NCBI GenBank assembly: GCA_023213315.1
Contig: JAKCPI010012441.1
Span: forward strand, 186,001 to 250,000
DNA from: Euborellia annulipes
Lineage: Eukaryota > Arthropoda > Insecta > Dermaptera > Anisolabididae
Reading direction: 5' to 3'
DNA length: 64,000 bases
The position numbers were made by a program, and so were the translations under genes. Positions 51,140 to 62,264 of the stretch are shown piece by piece. How positions within the stretch are numbered: position 1 is the first letter of the stretch; every line of letters starts with the position of its first letter. The notes below the pieces were generated by a model, which did no database searches, was not told the origin of the DNA, and saw only the letters and a program-made list of their open reading frames with translations.

Positions 51140-52164
51140 GAGACACAGGTCCTCTGGTCTATCCCGCCGGGTTCCTAGGCATCTACAAATATCTCTACAT
51201 TCTCACGGATCAAGGCACCAACATATTCCGCGCACAGTTGATCTACGCCGCTCTCTACATCATCACTCTGGCGTTTGTCTTCCGTTTATACTGCAAATCG
51301 AAGAAAGTACCGCCCTATGTGCTCATATTGGTCTGCTGTACCTCATATCGAATTCATTCCATCTTTCTTCTTCGACTCTTTAACGACCCAATGGCGATGG
51401 CTCTATTATATATTTCATTAAACCTCTTTCTGGATGAATTTTGGTTGATTGGAAGTCTAATATACAGTCTTGCCGTCTCGGTGAAGATGAATGTTCTCTT
51501 GTTTGCGCCTGCGCTGTTACTAGCCTATCTGGCAAATTTAGGGTTCAAAAGAACTGTAGTGCAACTATCCATTTGTGCGGGAGTACAGCTGTGCCTGGCC
51601 GGGCAGTTTCTTATAGCTAACTGGTTCGCTTATTTAAAAGGTTCGTTCGATTTCGGACGTGTCTTTCTCCACCAATGGACTGTCAACTGGCGTTTTTTGC
51701 CCGAAGAAATCTTCATCAATCCGTATTTCCACATCACTTTGCTTCTTCTTCACATTTCATTGCTCGCATACTTTTGTAAATCGTTCTTAAATTATTTCCG
51801 TTACTACGCGCGTCTAAAGAAAATCCAGCAAGATATTGATAAGAACATGGTCAATATGGACACCAGCTGGCAACTGTTCCTGTTACCGATGTTCACCGCA
51901 AATTTTATCGGTGTCATGTGCAGTCGATCACTACACTATCAATTTTACGTATGGTATTTTCACATGTTGCCTTATCTCTTATGGTCTTGTCCATTTCCGG
52001 TAAAGGTTCGTCTGTGTGTTCTTGGCGTGATTGAGCTCTGTTGGAACACATATCCATCAACATGCCTGAGTTCCATGCTATTACACATCTCCCATCTTGT
52101 TATACTCTACGGACTTTACAAAAACAAACGGATCGCTGAAGAAAGTTTGGCCAAATCACAGTAA
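51140..52164 (+). CDS. ALG3: ALG3 alpha-1,3-mannosyltransferase, exon 2
   Basis: It continues exon 1 in phase and completes a 421-residue protein, close to the usual length. The exon starts GDTGPLVYPAGF, the strongest family signature. It then carries successive membrane helices, SVKMNVLLFAPALLLAYL (the conserved Lys-Met-Asn loop), FDFGRVFLHQWTVNWRFLPE (the WTVNWRFLPEE signature) and, near the end, the HYQFYVWYFHMLPYL block. It ends in a polar tail (KNKRIAEESLAKSQ) rather than a classic KKxx retrieval signal. No breaks. Confidence 0.95.
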
Positions 52165-53150
52165 AAAAAAAAAAAAATGCATATAAAATTTGTTTAATTT
52201 ATTTATAGAGATTGTTATTTTTTAATAATCCCTTCGAAAGCAAAAAGATTTGAATCGAAAGGGCCTGAAGTGATTGAATGTATTTTATTGAGTAAAAATA
52301 CACAAAAAAGAAAAATCAATTGTCAACATCAACAATGTAAACAAATAGTCTTTTTTTTTATTTTTAAATTTTGGATTCCCGCCGATTAAAAATATGGTTT
52401 AGTTTAATTCTCTTTCATATTTCATAATATTTAAAAAATAATAATTCCATGTTGATGTTTTTTTATCCCTTTTTGAGTCAATTAAAAAATAAAAAAAAAA
52501 AGGTTTGTATTTTTTTTTATTTCATTCCAAATGACTCGTTGCTGTTTTGAAAAAGGATTGTTTTTAATTTAAATCAAGAAGTGAATTGTGTATTAATCTA
52601 AAAAATAAATCTTCTTGATTCTATTTTTATATACTGTATATCATAAACATATTTTATATATACATGTATATTTAATATTTGTTAAAGTGATATTTAAATA
52701 AATTCACGTTTTTTTTTTTTAATTAAAATAATGATGTTTTTTTTTGTTTTACTAACTCCTTTTGCGTAATTTTTAACAATAAAGAGATTTAAGTTTGGCT
52801 GCTTAATTGATGGCGTCCTCCATACATATATTTTTTTTTTTAGATGTGTAACTTGCACGAGGTTAGTATAATAAAATTTTCATACCATACTTACACTCGT
52901 GGGATTAGTTATTGTATCTTATTGCTGCTTTTCATCATAGAAATTCCCCTAAGCGCTTTTTTAATGGGTCGTAGCTCTTCAATTTGCATAAGTTTTTTTT
53001 ATTTTTGAAGAATTCTTTGTATGGTGGTTATGATATTTTTTACGAAATTGAAAATGTTAAGTTTTGATCATTCAATAAACGTAAATCCATATATGTGACA
53101 AGAAAAGACTCATATGTTTGCCGAATTAATAAAAAATATTTAGAAGAGAG
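52165..53150 (+). other. ALG3 3' UTR and downstream
   Basis: AT-rich with several poly(A) hexamers (AATAAA near 52608, 52698 and 52781), so the cleavage site cannot be chosen from sequence alone. No other gene is seen to 53150. Confidence 0.4.
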
Positions 53151-53161
53151 TGGGTTGCAAA

Positions 53162-53431
53162 CAGTGGCGGCGTCATTTGGGGGGGGGGGGGCAGGGGGGT
53201 CATTCCCCCCAAGGGCTCTGACTTTATAAAATTTTATATTATTCTAGATAAAATCTTTCAAAATATATCTACGAGTATATAAACTGTAGAGAATTAAACA
53301 ATTAAATTAAATTAAATATCTTTTGGCTCAATTTGAGTACATATTTGTAAGTAAATTTTAAGAAAAAAAATGTTTCCCCCCCCAAGAAAAAAATTTGCCC
53401 CTCCCAAGGAAAAGTTGAACTGACGCCATTG
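53162..53431. mobile_element. hAT-like MITE with perfect 8-bp duplication
   Basis: Starts CAGTGGCGGCGTCATTTGGG and ends AAGTTGAACTGACGCCATTG. GTTGCAAA at 53154-53161 and 53432-53439. The same family, in reverse, lies at 58670-58897 (AAAATGTTTGCCCC and TTTTCTTGGGG interior shared). Confidence 0.85.
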
Positions 53432-53516
53432 GTTGCAAAGAATTGGATTGAATGTATTGAAAATGAAACCAGCAGGTTTATTAATCACTCCTGCCAAAGA
53501 AAGGACGTCAGGCGGA

Positions 53517-53667
53517 CAGTGGCGTAGCGAGGGGGGCATCATGACCCGGGCGCCAAATGATCCGCAAAACAAAAAATAATATAATATTATATGGTTTTCG
53601 AATGGGGGGGGGGGGGCGCTAAAAAGATATTGTGTCCCGGGCGCGAGTTAAGCTCGCTACGCCACTG
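53517..53667. mobile_element. hAT-like MITE with perfect 8-bp duplication
   Basis: Starts CAGTGGCGTAGCGAGG and ends CTCGCTACGCCACTG. CAGGCGGA at 53509-53516 and 53668-53675. Only 151 bp, GC-rich with a G run; no coding sequence. Confidence 0.9.
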
Positions 53668-53679
53668 CAGGCGGAACGA

Positions 53680-54870
53680 TTAAATTTGCTGGCTTCATTT
53701 CTCTATACCTTCACTTAATTTTATTTCAAATAAAGTATTCAAAATAACGATGGCGTAGGCGCAGCACTTCAACAATTTTTTAAAAAAGGAAGAAAGAAGT
53801 TAAATTTGCCATCATCTTGCCGATGAAAAAATTATAAAACTCGAGATATATTTAGAATACACTGAGAAAAAGAAATTATCCTGTCAACATCCCCAAAAGA
53901 AGGTAAGTGCAAAGTAATAACGTTTTTTTTTTTTAGATTTAGTTTAATTTATAAAAAAAGATAAAAGGCAAGCGCCATTGCTATATTTTAAAACTTTCAA
54001 ATATAAATCTTCCATAAATAAACAACAAATCTTTCATTTTGGGAATCAATTAAAAAAAAATATTAAGAAATATGCTGGCTACCTTTGATTATGTTCGTTA
54101 GCTCGGCTCTGAGAGATCAACTTGGTTTATGATGAGTTCATTTTATCACATATAGCACATAAAAATAAACACAATTAATAGAAGAAATAATTCACTTTTA
54201 AATAGAAACGGCGCACTTAAACATTGATCTTGATGTGCCTTCGGTCTCTCTTCTAAATTAATTAGAAAATTTTTTGTTGCGTCTATTAATAAAACAGAGA
54301 AAGAAAAGGCATTAATGATTAGCGTTTCTCAACCTGTGGGGCTTGAAAGGAGAAAGAGGGCGAATAAAAAAAAAATAAGGGGAGACAAGGTTAGGGATCA
54401 GAGTATTCGAATCGCGAACGCTCTTAAAGAATTTAAATTGAATTAAAGAGACGAAAAAATTGCTAAGAAACTCTTTTAAAAATACAGACTGCTGAACTGC
54501 GAAATAATATTTTTTCTATACCTCTTTTGGGATATGGACTCGAGTAGAGAGGGAAACCCGCGGCCTTCTGGTTGTCATTCTCGTACTCACAAAATGTGAG
54601 CCCCCGTGTGAATTACCATGAGACTAAATCAATATAAATTTTATTTTTAATAATGTATGATTTATGATAATGTATGAAAATAATAAATAACAATATAATT
54701 AAAAAAATGAAAATTTTCTTAGCCCGGTTAATATCAATAAAAAAATTAAACCGAATCATCATTTTTTATATTAATATTAATTTCTTTTTTTAGAGCAGCT
54801 TATTGCTATTAATTTTAAAAGAAAACTATAACAATTTATGTTGTTTTTTGGTGGCCAATCTATGGAAAGC
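53680..54870. other. Intergenic
   Basis: No gene. At 54318 TTTCTCAACCTGTGGGGC resembles a hAT-like end without a partner. TCGTACTCACAAAATGTGAG near 54582 is another copy of the low-copy motif seen at 50480. Confidence 0.4.
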
Positions 54871-54884
54871 ATATGATAAAATCA

Positions 54885-55001
54885 CCGTTCCTGGGCTACA
54901 TCTTAGATGCCCTAGAGCGTCTATGTCGGTATCGAGCGGCGCCAAAGGCTTGATGCGACTGGGGCGCGGGGGGCGAGTCCCCCAGCTAGTTACGCTACTG
55001 G
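54885..55001 (-). mobile_element. hAT-like MITE end fragment
   Basis: The minus strand begins CAGTAGCGTAACTAGCTGGG and is followed by a GCCCCCCGCG-rich interior. The opposite end is not found. Confidence 0.5.
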
Positions 55002-55038
55002 ATACTATAAAGGAATCACAAAACCAATTGATTGAGTG

Positions 55039-55140
55039 ACACAGGGATATACACGCCAGTACCAGGGACACACACAGTAGATCAAAAGTGACCAAAAGAA
55101 AAATGTGTGTCCCTGGTGCGGGCGTGTGGATCCCTGTGTG
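55039..55140. repeat. Inverted repeat, ~38-bp arms
   Basis: CACAGGGATATACACGCC ... CCAGGGACACACACA (55040-55077) pairs with TGTGTGTCCCTGG ... GGCGTGTGGATCCCTGTGTG (55102-55140). The loop is about 24 nt. The arms differ at a few sites. Not related in sequence to the hammerhead fold-backs. Confidence 0.7.
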
Positions 55141-55249
55141 AAGTCTCTAAAGGTTTACTATGCAGACTAGCTGCGGGCGTGTGCATCTCTCGATCATTTT
55201 TAATAATTTTTACTTGGGAATATGTTATATATAGTATTATGTAGTAATA

Positions 55250-55510
55250 TATATGGACCCTGTTACTCATTAGTGTGTCAAGCGCCAGCTACCGAGTTTT
55301 GAGAAAATTAACATTAGAGTTTTTTGATTTCATTGGATTCTATATAATTTTTTTTGTCAATTGTGCAAGTAACATTAAATATAAATTTTTTTAGGACATA
55401 TTTCATAAAAAATACTATTAATTATAGCATTTGAAACAATATTTCGTGCTTAACTCAATTTTGAATTTTTTGGTCTTTGACACACCATTGCATAACAGGG
55501 TCCATATATA
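55250..55510. mobile_element. MITE with GGACCCTGTTA ends
   Basis: ATGGACCCTGTTACTCATTA plus GTGTGTCAA is inverted at 55480-55510 (TTGACACACCATTGCATAAC, AGGGTCCAT). The flanks are TATATA, so a short TA-type duplication is possible. Interior is AT-rich. Confidence 0.65.
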
Positions 55511-55514
55511 TATA

Positions 55515-56480
55515 GTATGTGACCGTCCACATGAAAAGGTACCACTGGGCTAAATTTTCAGAGGTTTAAATAATATCCCATGGGCTATTAGGATAGAATA
55601 GAAACATGAATTATGATTCTAAAGAGAGATTAAATTGTATCATCTGTCAAAGTTCCTCAGCATATTTGTTCATATTTCTTTTTCATTTCATATTTTTGTC
55701 AATCATATTTTTCAGTTCAATTATATAAAATTATAATTTATTATAAACATAGCTGCAATCGTTCTTTTCTTTATTCCTTACTACATTAGCCTATTACAAT
55801 TTTGTAATTTTTTTTTTTCCGTTGTAGAGTATCTCCCTCGCCGTTTGTTATTTAAGATATTTTAATTTTTTATAAATGTTTTTCTGTTTATAAATTTTAC
55901 ATCTGGTAATTTTTATGTACTGCCGGAAACTAAATATTTATCGACAAGATATGACTAGCACAGAACATAACTTTCAATTACTGAAGGCGTACAGCACTTG
56001 TACAATCAGACAGATTTTTTTTTAATAACTTTTACCCCCCCCCCCCCCCCCTCCGAGAAAATATCCTTGGGAGCTTGGTCAGAAATAAAATCAATACCAT
56101 ATTATATTTAATCATTAAAATTCATCAACCCTCGACGACATCAAACGTGTTTTTTTTTTTTTTTAATTCTTTCAAAAACGATGTTTTCTTACTGAGTTTC
56201 TTGACTAGTTTGAAATGAATTCTTCACCACTCCGTCATTCCCTAATCAGTTTTTTTTTTTTAATGTTAGAATGCCTTAATTAAATCCTATTTTATTGACT
56301 GTTTCTGAGTTGTTGACAACTTGCTAACGGATGTATGGATTTTGTGAACGTATTTGATTTGTAAAATAAAATCTTATAATAATAAATAAAATATAATGCC
56401 AGCTACTCGCTGCAATAGAAGGGATTCAAACCAATACGTTTGAGGAGTTTTTATATACAGAATATACAGTGTATTTTTCC
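55515..56480. other. Intergenic
   Basis: T-runs and a C-run at 56036-56052 only. A short stretch at 55920-55990 resembles the hairpin part of R1 in reverse (CACAGAACATAACTTTCAATT), so an eroded R1 end is likely. Confidence 0.4.
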
Positions 56481-56484
56481 TCTT

Positions 56485-57100
56485 AAAAGATTAAAAAATC
56501 TGGTGTGACTGGCGCACAGCACACAACTTTCTCTTATTTTCGGTAATCGAAAGTTGTGTTCTGTGCTTGTCACGCCAGATTTTTTGTGTCGACATATATT
56601 TAGTTTCCGACAGTAAGAAGATTCATTAGAATTCAAGATAAGTATGGGAAAATATTTATATTTTGTTGCCATGGCAACCATTTCTCCTATCTTTCCTATG
56701 AAGTACAAGAGTAAAGTGGACTTCAGAAGATTTCAATGGGAAAATGATAATATACATTTTAAAGAGCATCTAAAAAATAATTGCTTTTAAAATCTTTAGA
56801 GCGAATTTTGAGAAAATCGAAAAAAACTGAAAAAGTGCATCAGTAAAGTACTAGTTCTCTTTGACCGTTTTTGTTCAAAAGCTTCGTGTCACGTCCCAGG
56901 GGGGTACCTTATTTAAATATAAAATTTCAACCTCATAGCTTTTTTCGTTCTTGAGATATTTTGTTACACACACAGACCATGTCGCGAAAACCACTTTTTG
57001 GATTCAGGGGACCTCAAAACGTGTATATCCATCAAAATCTCGACATCGAACCATATTTCTCTCTATATATATTAACATATATAGAGGTAAGAGAAAGTAA
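56485..57100 (+). repeat. R1 interspersed repeat, copy e
   Basis: All landmarks in order: hairpin (56490-56583), CTTTCCTATGAAGTACAAGA, AAGTGCATCAGTAAAGTAC, CTTAAATATAAAATTTCAAC... , ATGTCGCGAAAACCAC, GGGGACCTCAAAACG and the 3' AGGTAAGAGAAAGTA. About 600 bp, like copy c. Confidence 0.8.
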
Positions 57101-57214
57101 AAATAAGTCTGGGTATCCCAAGAAGTGTTGCTTTCCAAAAGTTTACGGGAATTATTACTAGAGGTAATCAACGTCACAGCTAGGTATTTTTCTTTTATTT
57201 TATATCCAGCCTGA

Positions 57215-57254
57215 AGCTGACGTTTCTATCATTGTAGGGATCATCCTCAGAGCT
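57215..57254 (-). ncRNA. Solitary hammerhead ribozyme motif
   Basis: On the minus strand: AGCT, CTGAGGA, TGATCCCTACAATGATA, GAAAC, GTC, AGCT. Stem I pairs 4 of 4 (AGCT/AGCT) and the core is consensus. Stem II is weak (ATC/GAT). A downstream TTCAGGCTGGATATAAAAT tail is present but no inverted partner. Confidence 0.6.
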
Positions 57255-57727
57255 ATAAATTTATATGACCAAAACTAACAGATGTTAAAAATACAAGTAC
57301 TATGACTAGCCTCCATATTAATTAAGTAGTAATTACTGTATATAAAAATATCTCTAATATTTTTGCAACTTATTTAGTTCGTATTTCACCAAGATCCAAA
57401 CCTTGGCGTGAGGCTGGAAATAATAATAAAAGCTAAATATTTTTCAAGATATATATATTTGAATAAGATATCTCGATTCGGATATACAGTATTTAACATA
57501 ATAACACTTATGTTAAATAAAATAAAAACTGCGATTCTCATTACCTCTATCACTGTTTCCAATAGCCATGTTTCCTTTATCAATAGGTTCCGGGAAAGGT
57601 TAAGAACCTTCGGCCTATTTTTGGTTCTACGTTTTTCATATCCGGATTATTTACTTCAAAATATGATTAATAACTCCTTTGCTTTTACTAATCTTATTAT
57701 AATATAAAGTTGGAAATTAATTAATTT

Positions 57728-57840
57728 TATAAATAATGGAATGAAGTCAGTCAAGGAAAGAATAAAAAACCGTCGACGTTTCGAGTTCCAATCAGAAAAA
57801 TTTGATTTTTATTACCTGACTCCATTCCATTATTTATATA
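57728..57840. mobile_element. Short fold-back with degenerate hammerhead
   Basis: ATAAATAATGGAATGAAGTCAG is inverted at 57816-57840. Between them CGTCGACGTTTCG (minus: CGAAACGTCGACG) and AATCAGAAAAATTTG remain from a ribozyme-bearing tip. Confidence 0.5.
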
Positions 57841-57844
57841 TTTA

Positions 57845-58665
57845 ATGAGTATTTAATACTCACAGCCAGTACAGATTATTTTTGATATGTCCAAAATAAA
57901 GTTTTTTCTTTTTTTTAGATTTTATTCAATAATATCTTCTCTTGATATAGTTCATTTAGATATGATAACTTTATTTTTGGAATTGGGGTCAAACCGAAGA
58001 GAGGTTTGTCTGTCTTTGTGTGTGTGGGAATTAGGGAGGAATAAATTATTATCATTATCAATTTAGGAGATGAATTTTTAATTAAATAATGTTTTAAACT
58101 TTAATTCTCTTCTTTTCACTAATTAAATAAAAGGCTTTCATTTTTTCGCTCCTCCTTTTTCTTTTCCATGTCCCCTTCTTCTTTCGTATTCCCTTTTTTT
58201 CTCATCACACACACAAAAAAAAATCGAATTTTTTTTCCTTCTTTTTATTTTCCTTTTTAGACTTCTTATGTTGGTTAAATTGTTAAATAGCTAATAAAAA
58301 GAGAAAAAAATTTATTTATTATTTAGTAGAAAAAAATGAATGATAGAGAATACTTAATAATTGAATTTAATCATTCCAAGTGCCAGTGGATTTAACGAAT
58401 CCGAATTTATTTTATTTATTTTTTTTTGTATTCTGTTTTGAAGGAAAATTATTTGTTGAAAATAAAAGATGTAGTGGCCAAATATATGGAATTATTTAAA
58501 CTTAATCAGAATATGATTAAAGTTAAAAAGAGAAAGTAATTCTGGAATGGGGGATACATAAAAAATTTTTGATGGAAGCTGGAGATCCAGAGCCGGACTT
58601 TTTTATGACGTAATTATCAATCAGCAAAATAACATTATTATTTAGCCATTTTCCTTTCCAGAGGA
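57845..58665. other. AT-rich intergenic
   Basis: Poly-T/CT-rich segments (58140-58260). No gene and no bounded repeat. Confidence 0.5.
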
Positions 58666-58669
58666 CGCT

Positions 58670-58897
58670 CAGTGGCGTCTTTTCAACTTTTCTTGGGGGG
58701 AGGGGGGCATATTTTTTCTTGGGGGGGGGCAAACATTTTTTTTCTTAAAATTATCTTAATTTTGTACAGTTTGTATACTCGTAGATATATTTTGAATCAT
58801 TTTATTTTGATAAAATTGTATAAAAATCAGAGCCCTTGGGAGAGGAGCGAACGCCCCCTGCCCCCCCCCCTCACCCCTCCCCCAAATGACGCCGCTG
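58670..58897. mobile_element. hAT-like MITE, reverse copy of the 53162 family
   Basis: Starts CAGTGGCGTCTTTTCAACTT and ends CAAATGACGCCGCTG, the reverse arrangement of 53162-53431. The 8-bp flanks (AGGACGCT, GCTACGCT) match only partly, so it is older or inserted next to another CAGTAGCG-type end. Confidence 0.7.
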
Positions 58898-58909
58898 GCT
58901 ACGCTACTG

Positions 58910-59730
58910 ATTGTAATAATTAAAATTAATTTTTCAAGCAAATGATGTTTATCAATATAGTCTACTATAAAATTTTTTTTTTGTCATAAAATACAATATT
59001 TTGAATTAATTCCATGTCAACAAAAAAACAATAAGTTTTCTATTCTCAATAAAAAAAAATCATTCAAATGGGTCATTTATTTCAGATGTTATCTTGTAAC
59101 AAAATTTATTTTACGATAGATAGGAACAGAAATTGAATTATCCTATTTCCCCTTTATTTTAGACAACCGGCTTCACTTGCATGGCTGTTGGGATGTATGT
59201 ATTCAAGGCTATTCAAATTTTTTAACGTTAATAAAATTAGATAATTTGAAAAAATAAAGTGAGAACGTTTAAACTTTAAGAATCATATTGGTCTTAGAAA
59301 TGACCTGTTGGATTCCCGTCCTGTGCGATAAAATTTGTTTAAATTATTCTTGGCAGTTTCAATTATTAGTATTCAATTCGGTTTAGAAAGATGATGTCGA
59401 AATATTCATTGTATTAATTTTTATTATGTCTTTTTCAACATATGAGGCCATTTAGTCCCGATCTCTATTTTTATAAATAAATGGTATGCAAAATTTAAAA
59501 AAATTCAGAGATATGACAGGTTCCACAAGAGGCGAGACATACTTTTAAACCTCAGGCCAGGTTTTCAAAATTTAGCCTATTTACTATATTCATTCATAAA
59601 TGTCAGAAGCTAACACTGCCGAGAATTACTGGTGAAGATTGTGAGGTGGGTTTTCGTTTCTCTCCTTAGGAAGGAGTCACTCACAGTATAGAATTGGACA
59701 CATTTTATATTTTTACCCATATATATGTTA
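58910..59730. other. Intergenic
   Basis: A balanced patch at 59160-59215 follows a TTTATTTTAG acceptor-like sequence. It is too short to call an exon. Otherwise AT-rich. Confidence 0.4.
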
Positions 59731-59734
59731 TTAT

Positions 59735-60305
59735 ATATATATATATATATTCTAGGCTTATATATTCATGTCAAAAATTCGATGTCGAGATTTTGATGGA
59801 AATACACGTTTTGAGGACCCGAGTGTCAAAAAAATGGGTCCTGAAAAATTATCTTTGTGTGTCTGTATGTCTGTCTGTAAACAAAATATCTCAAGAACGA
59901 AAAGATCTTCGAGGTTGAAATTTTATATTTAAGGTGAGGAGCAAAATCGGCTGAAAAGTACTAGTAGTTTACTGAAGTACTTTTTAAGTTTTTTTTTTTT
60001 TCTCTCAAAATTTGCTTTAATGATTTTGATTAAAATTCATAAAACAATTATTTTTTAGATGCTCTTTAAAACATATATTGTTTAAAGCACATTACTCTTG
60101 TACTTCATAGGAAAAATAGAAGAAATGGTTGCCGTGATATCAAAAAAATAAATATTTTCCCTTATTTATTTGAATTCTAATATATCAGGGGAAACTAAAA
60201 GTAAGTCAACACAAAGAAATCTGGTGTGGCAAGCACAGAACACAACTTTCAATTACCGAAGGAAAGTTATGTGCTGTGCGACTAGTCACACCCGACGTTT
60301 TGCTT
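59735..60305 (-). repeat. R1 interspersed repeat, copy f
   Basis: Reverse order of landmarks: TCGATGTCGAGATTTTGATG, ACGTTTTGAGGACCC, TTGAAATTTTATATTTAAGG, AGTACTAGTAGTTTACTGAA, and the hairpin end (ACAACTTTCAATTACCGAAG, GTCACACCCGA). Nearly full length. Confidence 0.8.
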
Positions 60306-60754
60306 AAAGTTGGGTTTGAAACTGAGTTGTCTTCATTTATAAGCATTACTATATATATTGAATTCATTAATATTAATTTTTCATAACTCTCACTTTTAAA
60401 TATTGAATTAATATAATTATATTGTTCTATTTGACCTTTCTAGTTGCAGTGATGGTCACATCATGTTTGATGCATTATTAAAGCTAATCGATTGATCAAG
60501 CCTCTAATTGGGGACGAAACGGTGCCGCAACTAAGATTAATAAATACTAATTTGTCCTTTGAAATTAAAGGGGCAAAAGGGGAGTTGCCTTCTCACTAAA
60601 CCTTATAACTACAATTAAAATTTTGTATTAATAATAGGTAACAAGAACAATAATCAATCAATTTCATCTGATTTTTTTAAAAATAGAGTCCATTTCCTAA
60701 GTTAGTTGAATAAGGAGGACAGAGGACGTTTCTTTAGATCTCTTTCGGAAATTT

Positions 60755-61425
60755 ATTTTTTACTTTCTCTTACCTACATGTATATGTTAATATACATATA
60801 TACCCAGTGGCGGATTAATGCAATTTTGTCGGGGGGGGCGGTTTTTTTTTTTTTATTTAAGAATTTTGTGGGCATCTATGGTCATTTAGACCCCTTTCCT
60901 ATTTATTTAAATTGATTGGTAACAAATTCAATTGAAATTAAAGCCCGGAAATCATAATTTCTTTAGATTACTAGTTTTTATAACATTGTGAATTTCTTCT
61001 CGGGGGGGGGGCGATCGCCCCCTCGCCCCCCCCCCTTTAATCCGCCCCTGTATATACCGTATATAGAGAGAAAGTATTGGATTTATGTCAAAAATTCGAT
61101 GTCGAAATTTCTATGGATATACACGTTTTGAGGTTCCCTGAATCCAAAAAAGTGGTTTTCGCGACATGGTCTGTCTGTCTGTGTGTCTGGGTTCACTTTT
61201 AAGCATGAAGGAATTGAGCTAGGAGGTTGAAATTTTATATTTAAGTTTTGTGCCCTCCTGGACCGTGAAAATAAGCTTTTAATCAATCGGCCAAAGAGTA
61301 CTAGTACTTTACTGATGTACTTTTTCAGTTTTTTTTTAGATTTTCTCGAAATTTGCTCCAACGATTTTTTTTTTAAATTCTTAAATCAATTATTTTTTAG
61401 ATGCTCTTTAAAATGTATATATATT
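60755..61425 (-). repeat. R1 interspersed repeat, copy g, split by a hAT MITE
   Basis: The 3' end (TACTTTCTCTTACCTACATG) lies at 60761-60780 and the body continues at 61059 after the insertion at 60805-61050, up to the unit near 61425. The hairpin end is missing. Confidence 0.75.
60805..61050. mobile_element. hAT-like MITE with perfect 8-bp duplication
   Basis: Starts CAGTGGCGGATTAATGC and ends TTTAATCCGCCCCTG. TATATACC at 60797-60804 and 61051-61058. It includes a segment shared with SINE7 (GTCATTTAGACCCC, TTGATTGGTAACAAATTC), so it carries or captured a SINE piece. Confidence 0.85.
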
Positions 61426-61564
61426 CTCATTTTGTCATTGAAATTTTGTTTGGTGTCTGCGTTTTGGTACTTTATTTTTCCAAATTAATTTTTTTGAATT
61501 CACAATTTAGAATAATTTTCATCCTCAACCTTATTTGCTCACCGTCCCCTTTGAAAATGTTTTT

Positions 61565-61850
61565 GTTAGAGCCCCCCCCCCCCTTCAACTGTCCACCCCT
61601 TATCACCTGTCGCGAATTTAAAACAGCTATTGCCACGATTTTATTTAAACGTGTAATATTATATTTTAGTCGTAAGATGGGATACTCGTTTTTACTTTAT
61701 TTTAGTAGAGTGTATTTTTTTTTTTTTTTTAAGACTATATTTTTTAATCTGCCTACACCCCTTCTGAGCCTAATTTTCTCTGTATATTTCTCTCCCCCCC
61801 CCCCACAAGGAGGCGTTATCGCCTACGTTGAGAACTCTGGTCTAGCCGAA
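61565..61850. mobile_element. hAT-like fragment with C runs
   Basis: GCCCCCCCCCC near 61571 and CTCCCCCCCCCCC near 61793, ending GTTGAGAACTCTGG, which resembles a hAT-like end. A 173-codon open frame over this block is low-complexity and not credible as a gene. Confidence 0.4.
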
Positions 61851-61967
61851 ATACATTCAAGTAATGTCAATATCATAAAAACTTTTAAAACTCATTTATC
61901 ATCATATTATTTAATTAAATAGAATACGTATTAGAATCAAATACCAACTAAGTATAATTGACTTTAC

Positions 61968-62007
61968 TGTGGATGGGCGAATAAATTTTGCCCGAAGCGT
62001 CTGTACA
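61968..62007 (+). ncRNA. Degenerate hammerhead motif
   Basis: CTGTGGA, TGGGCGAATAAATTTTGCCC, GAAGCGTC. The stem II GGGC/GCCC is good, but the core has U for A and GAAG replaces GAAA. Same family as 39519. Confidence 0.45.
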
Positions 62008-62008
62008 C

Positions 62009-62150
62009 TCGGGGGGGGGGGGGCCCCCCCCCCCCCCCCAAAAATAAAAAAAAAAAATAAAAAAAAAAAAAAAAAAAAACCCCCCCCCCCCCCCCCCCGC
62101 GGGAAATAAAAAAAATAATAATAAAAAAAAATTCCCCCCCCCCAACCCCC
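62009..62150. other. Homopolymer block, suspect sequence
   Basis: G-run, C-run, A-run, C-run and again A/C runs follow each other with almost no complex sequence. It sits where the right part of a hammerhead repeat would continue. Sequencing or assembly error is likely. Confidence 0.7.
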
Positions 62151-62189
62151 CTCGAGAGTGTTTTATTTTTGACGCCACATCCTTCAAAT

Positions 62190-62262
62190 GGATTATTAAA
62201 TCCAATACTTTTTCTTTCTATATATTCCAAACAAAAATATAGGTAAGAGAAAGTGAAAAATA
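62190..62262 (+). repeat. R1 3' end fragment
   Basis: AATCCAATACTTTTTCTTTC, a short AT spacer and AGGTAAGAGAAAGTG match the R1 terminus only. Confidence 0.6.
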
Positions 62263-62264
62263 TT

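Noticed and set aside
51102..51383. 93-codon open frame overlapping ALG3 exon 2 in another frame
   Set aside because: It is a shadow of the conserved ALG3 coding frame and starts within the intron.
60515..60535. Hammerhead half (GGGGACGAAACGGTG)
   Set aside because: GACGAAAC is present but there is no core or stem II upstream; a chance match is likely.
61401..61922. 173-codon open frame, the longest outside the recognised genes
   Set aside because: It is a mosaic of the R1 end, T-rich sequence and C-run hAT-like sequence, giving poly-Phe and poly-Pro. No protein family features.
62009..62150. Gly/Pro-rich protein from overlapping minus-strand frames
   Set aside because: Entirely encoded by homopolymer runs.
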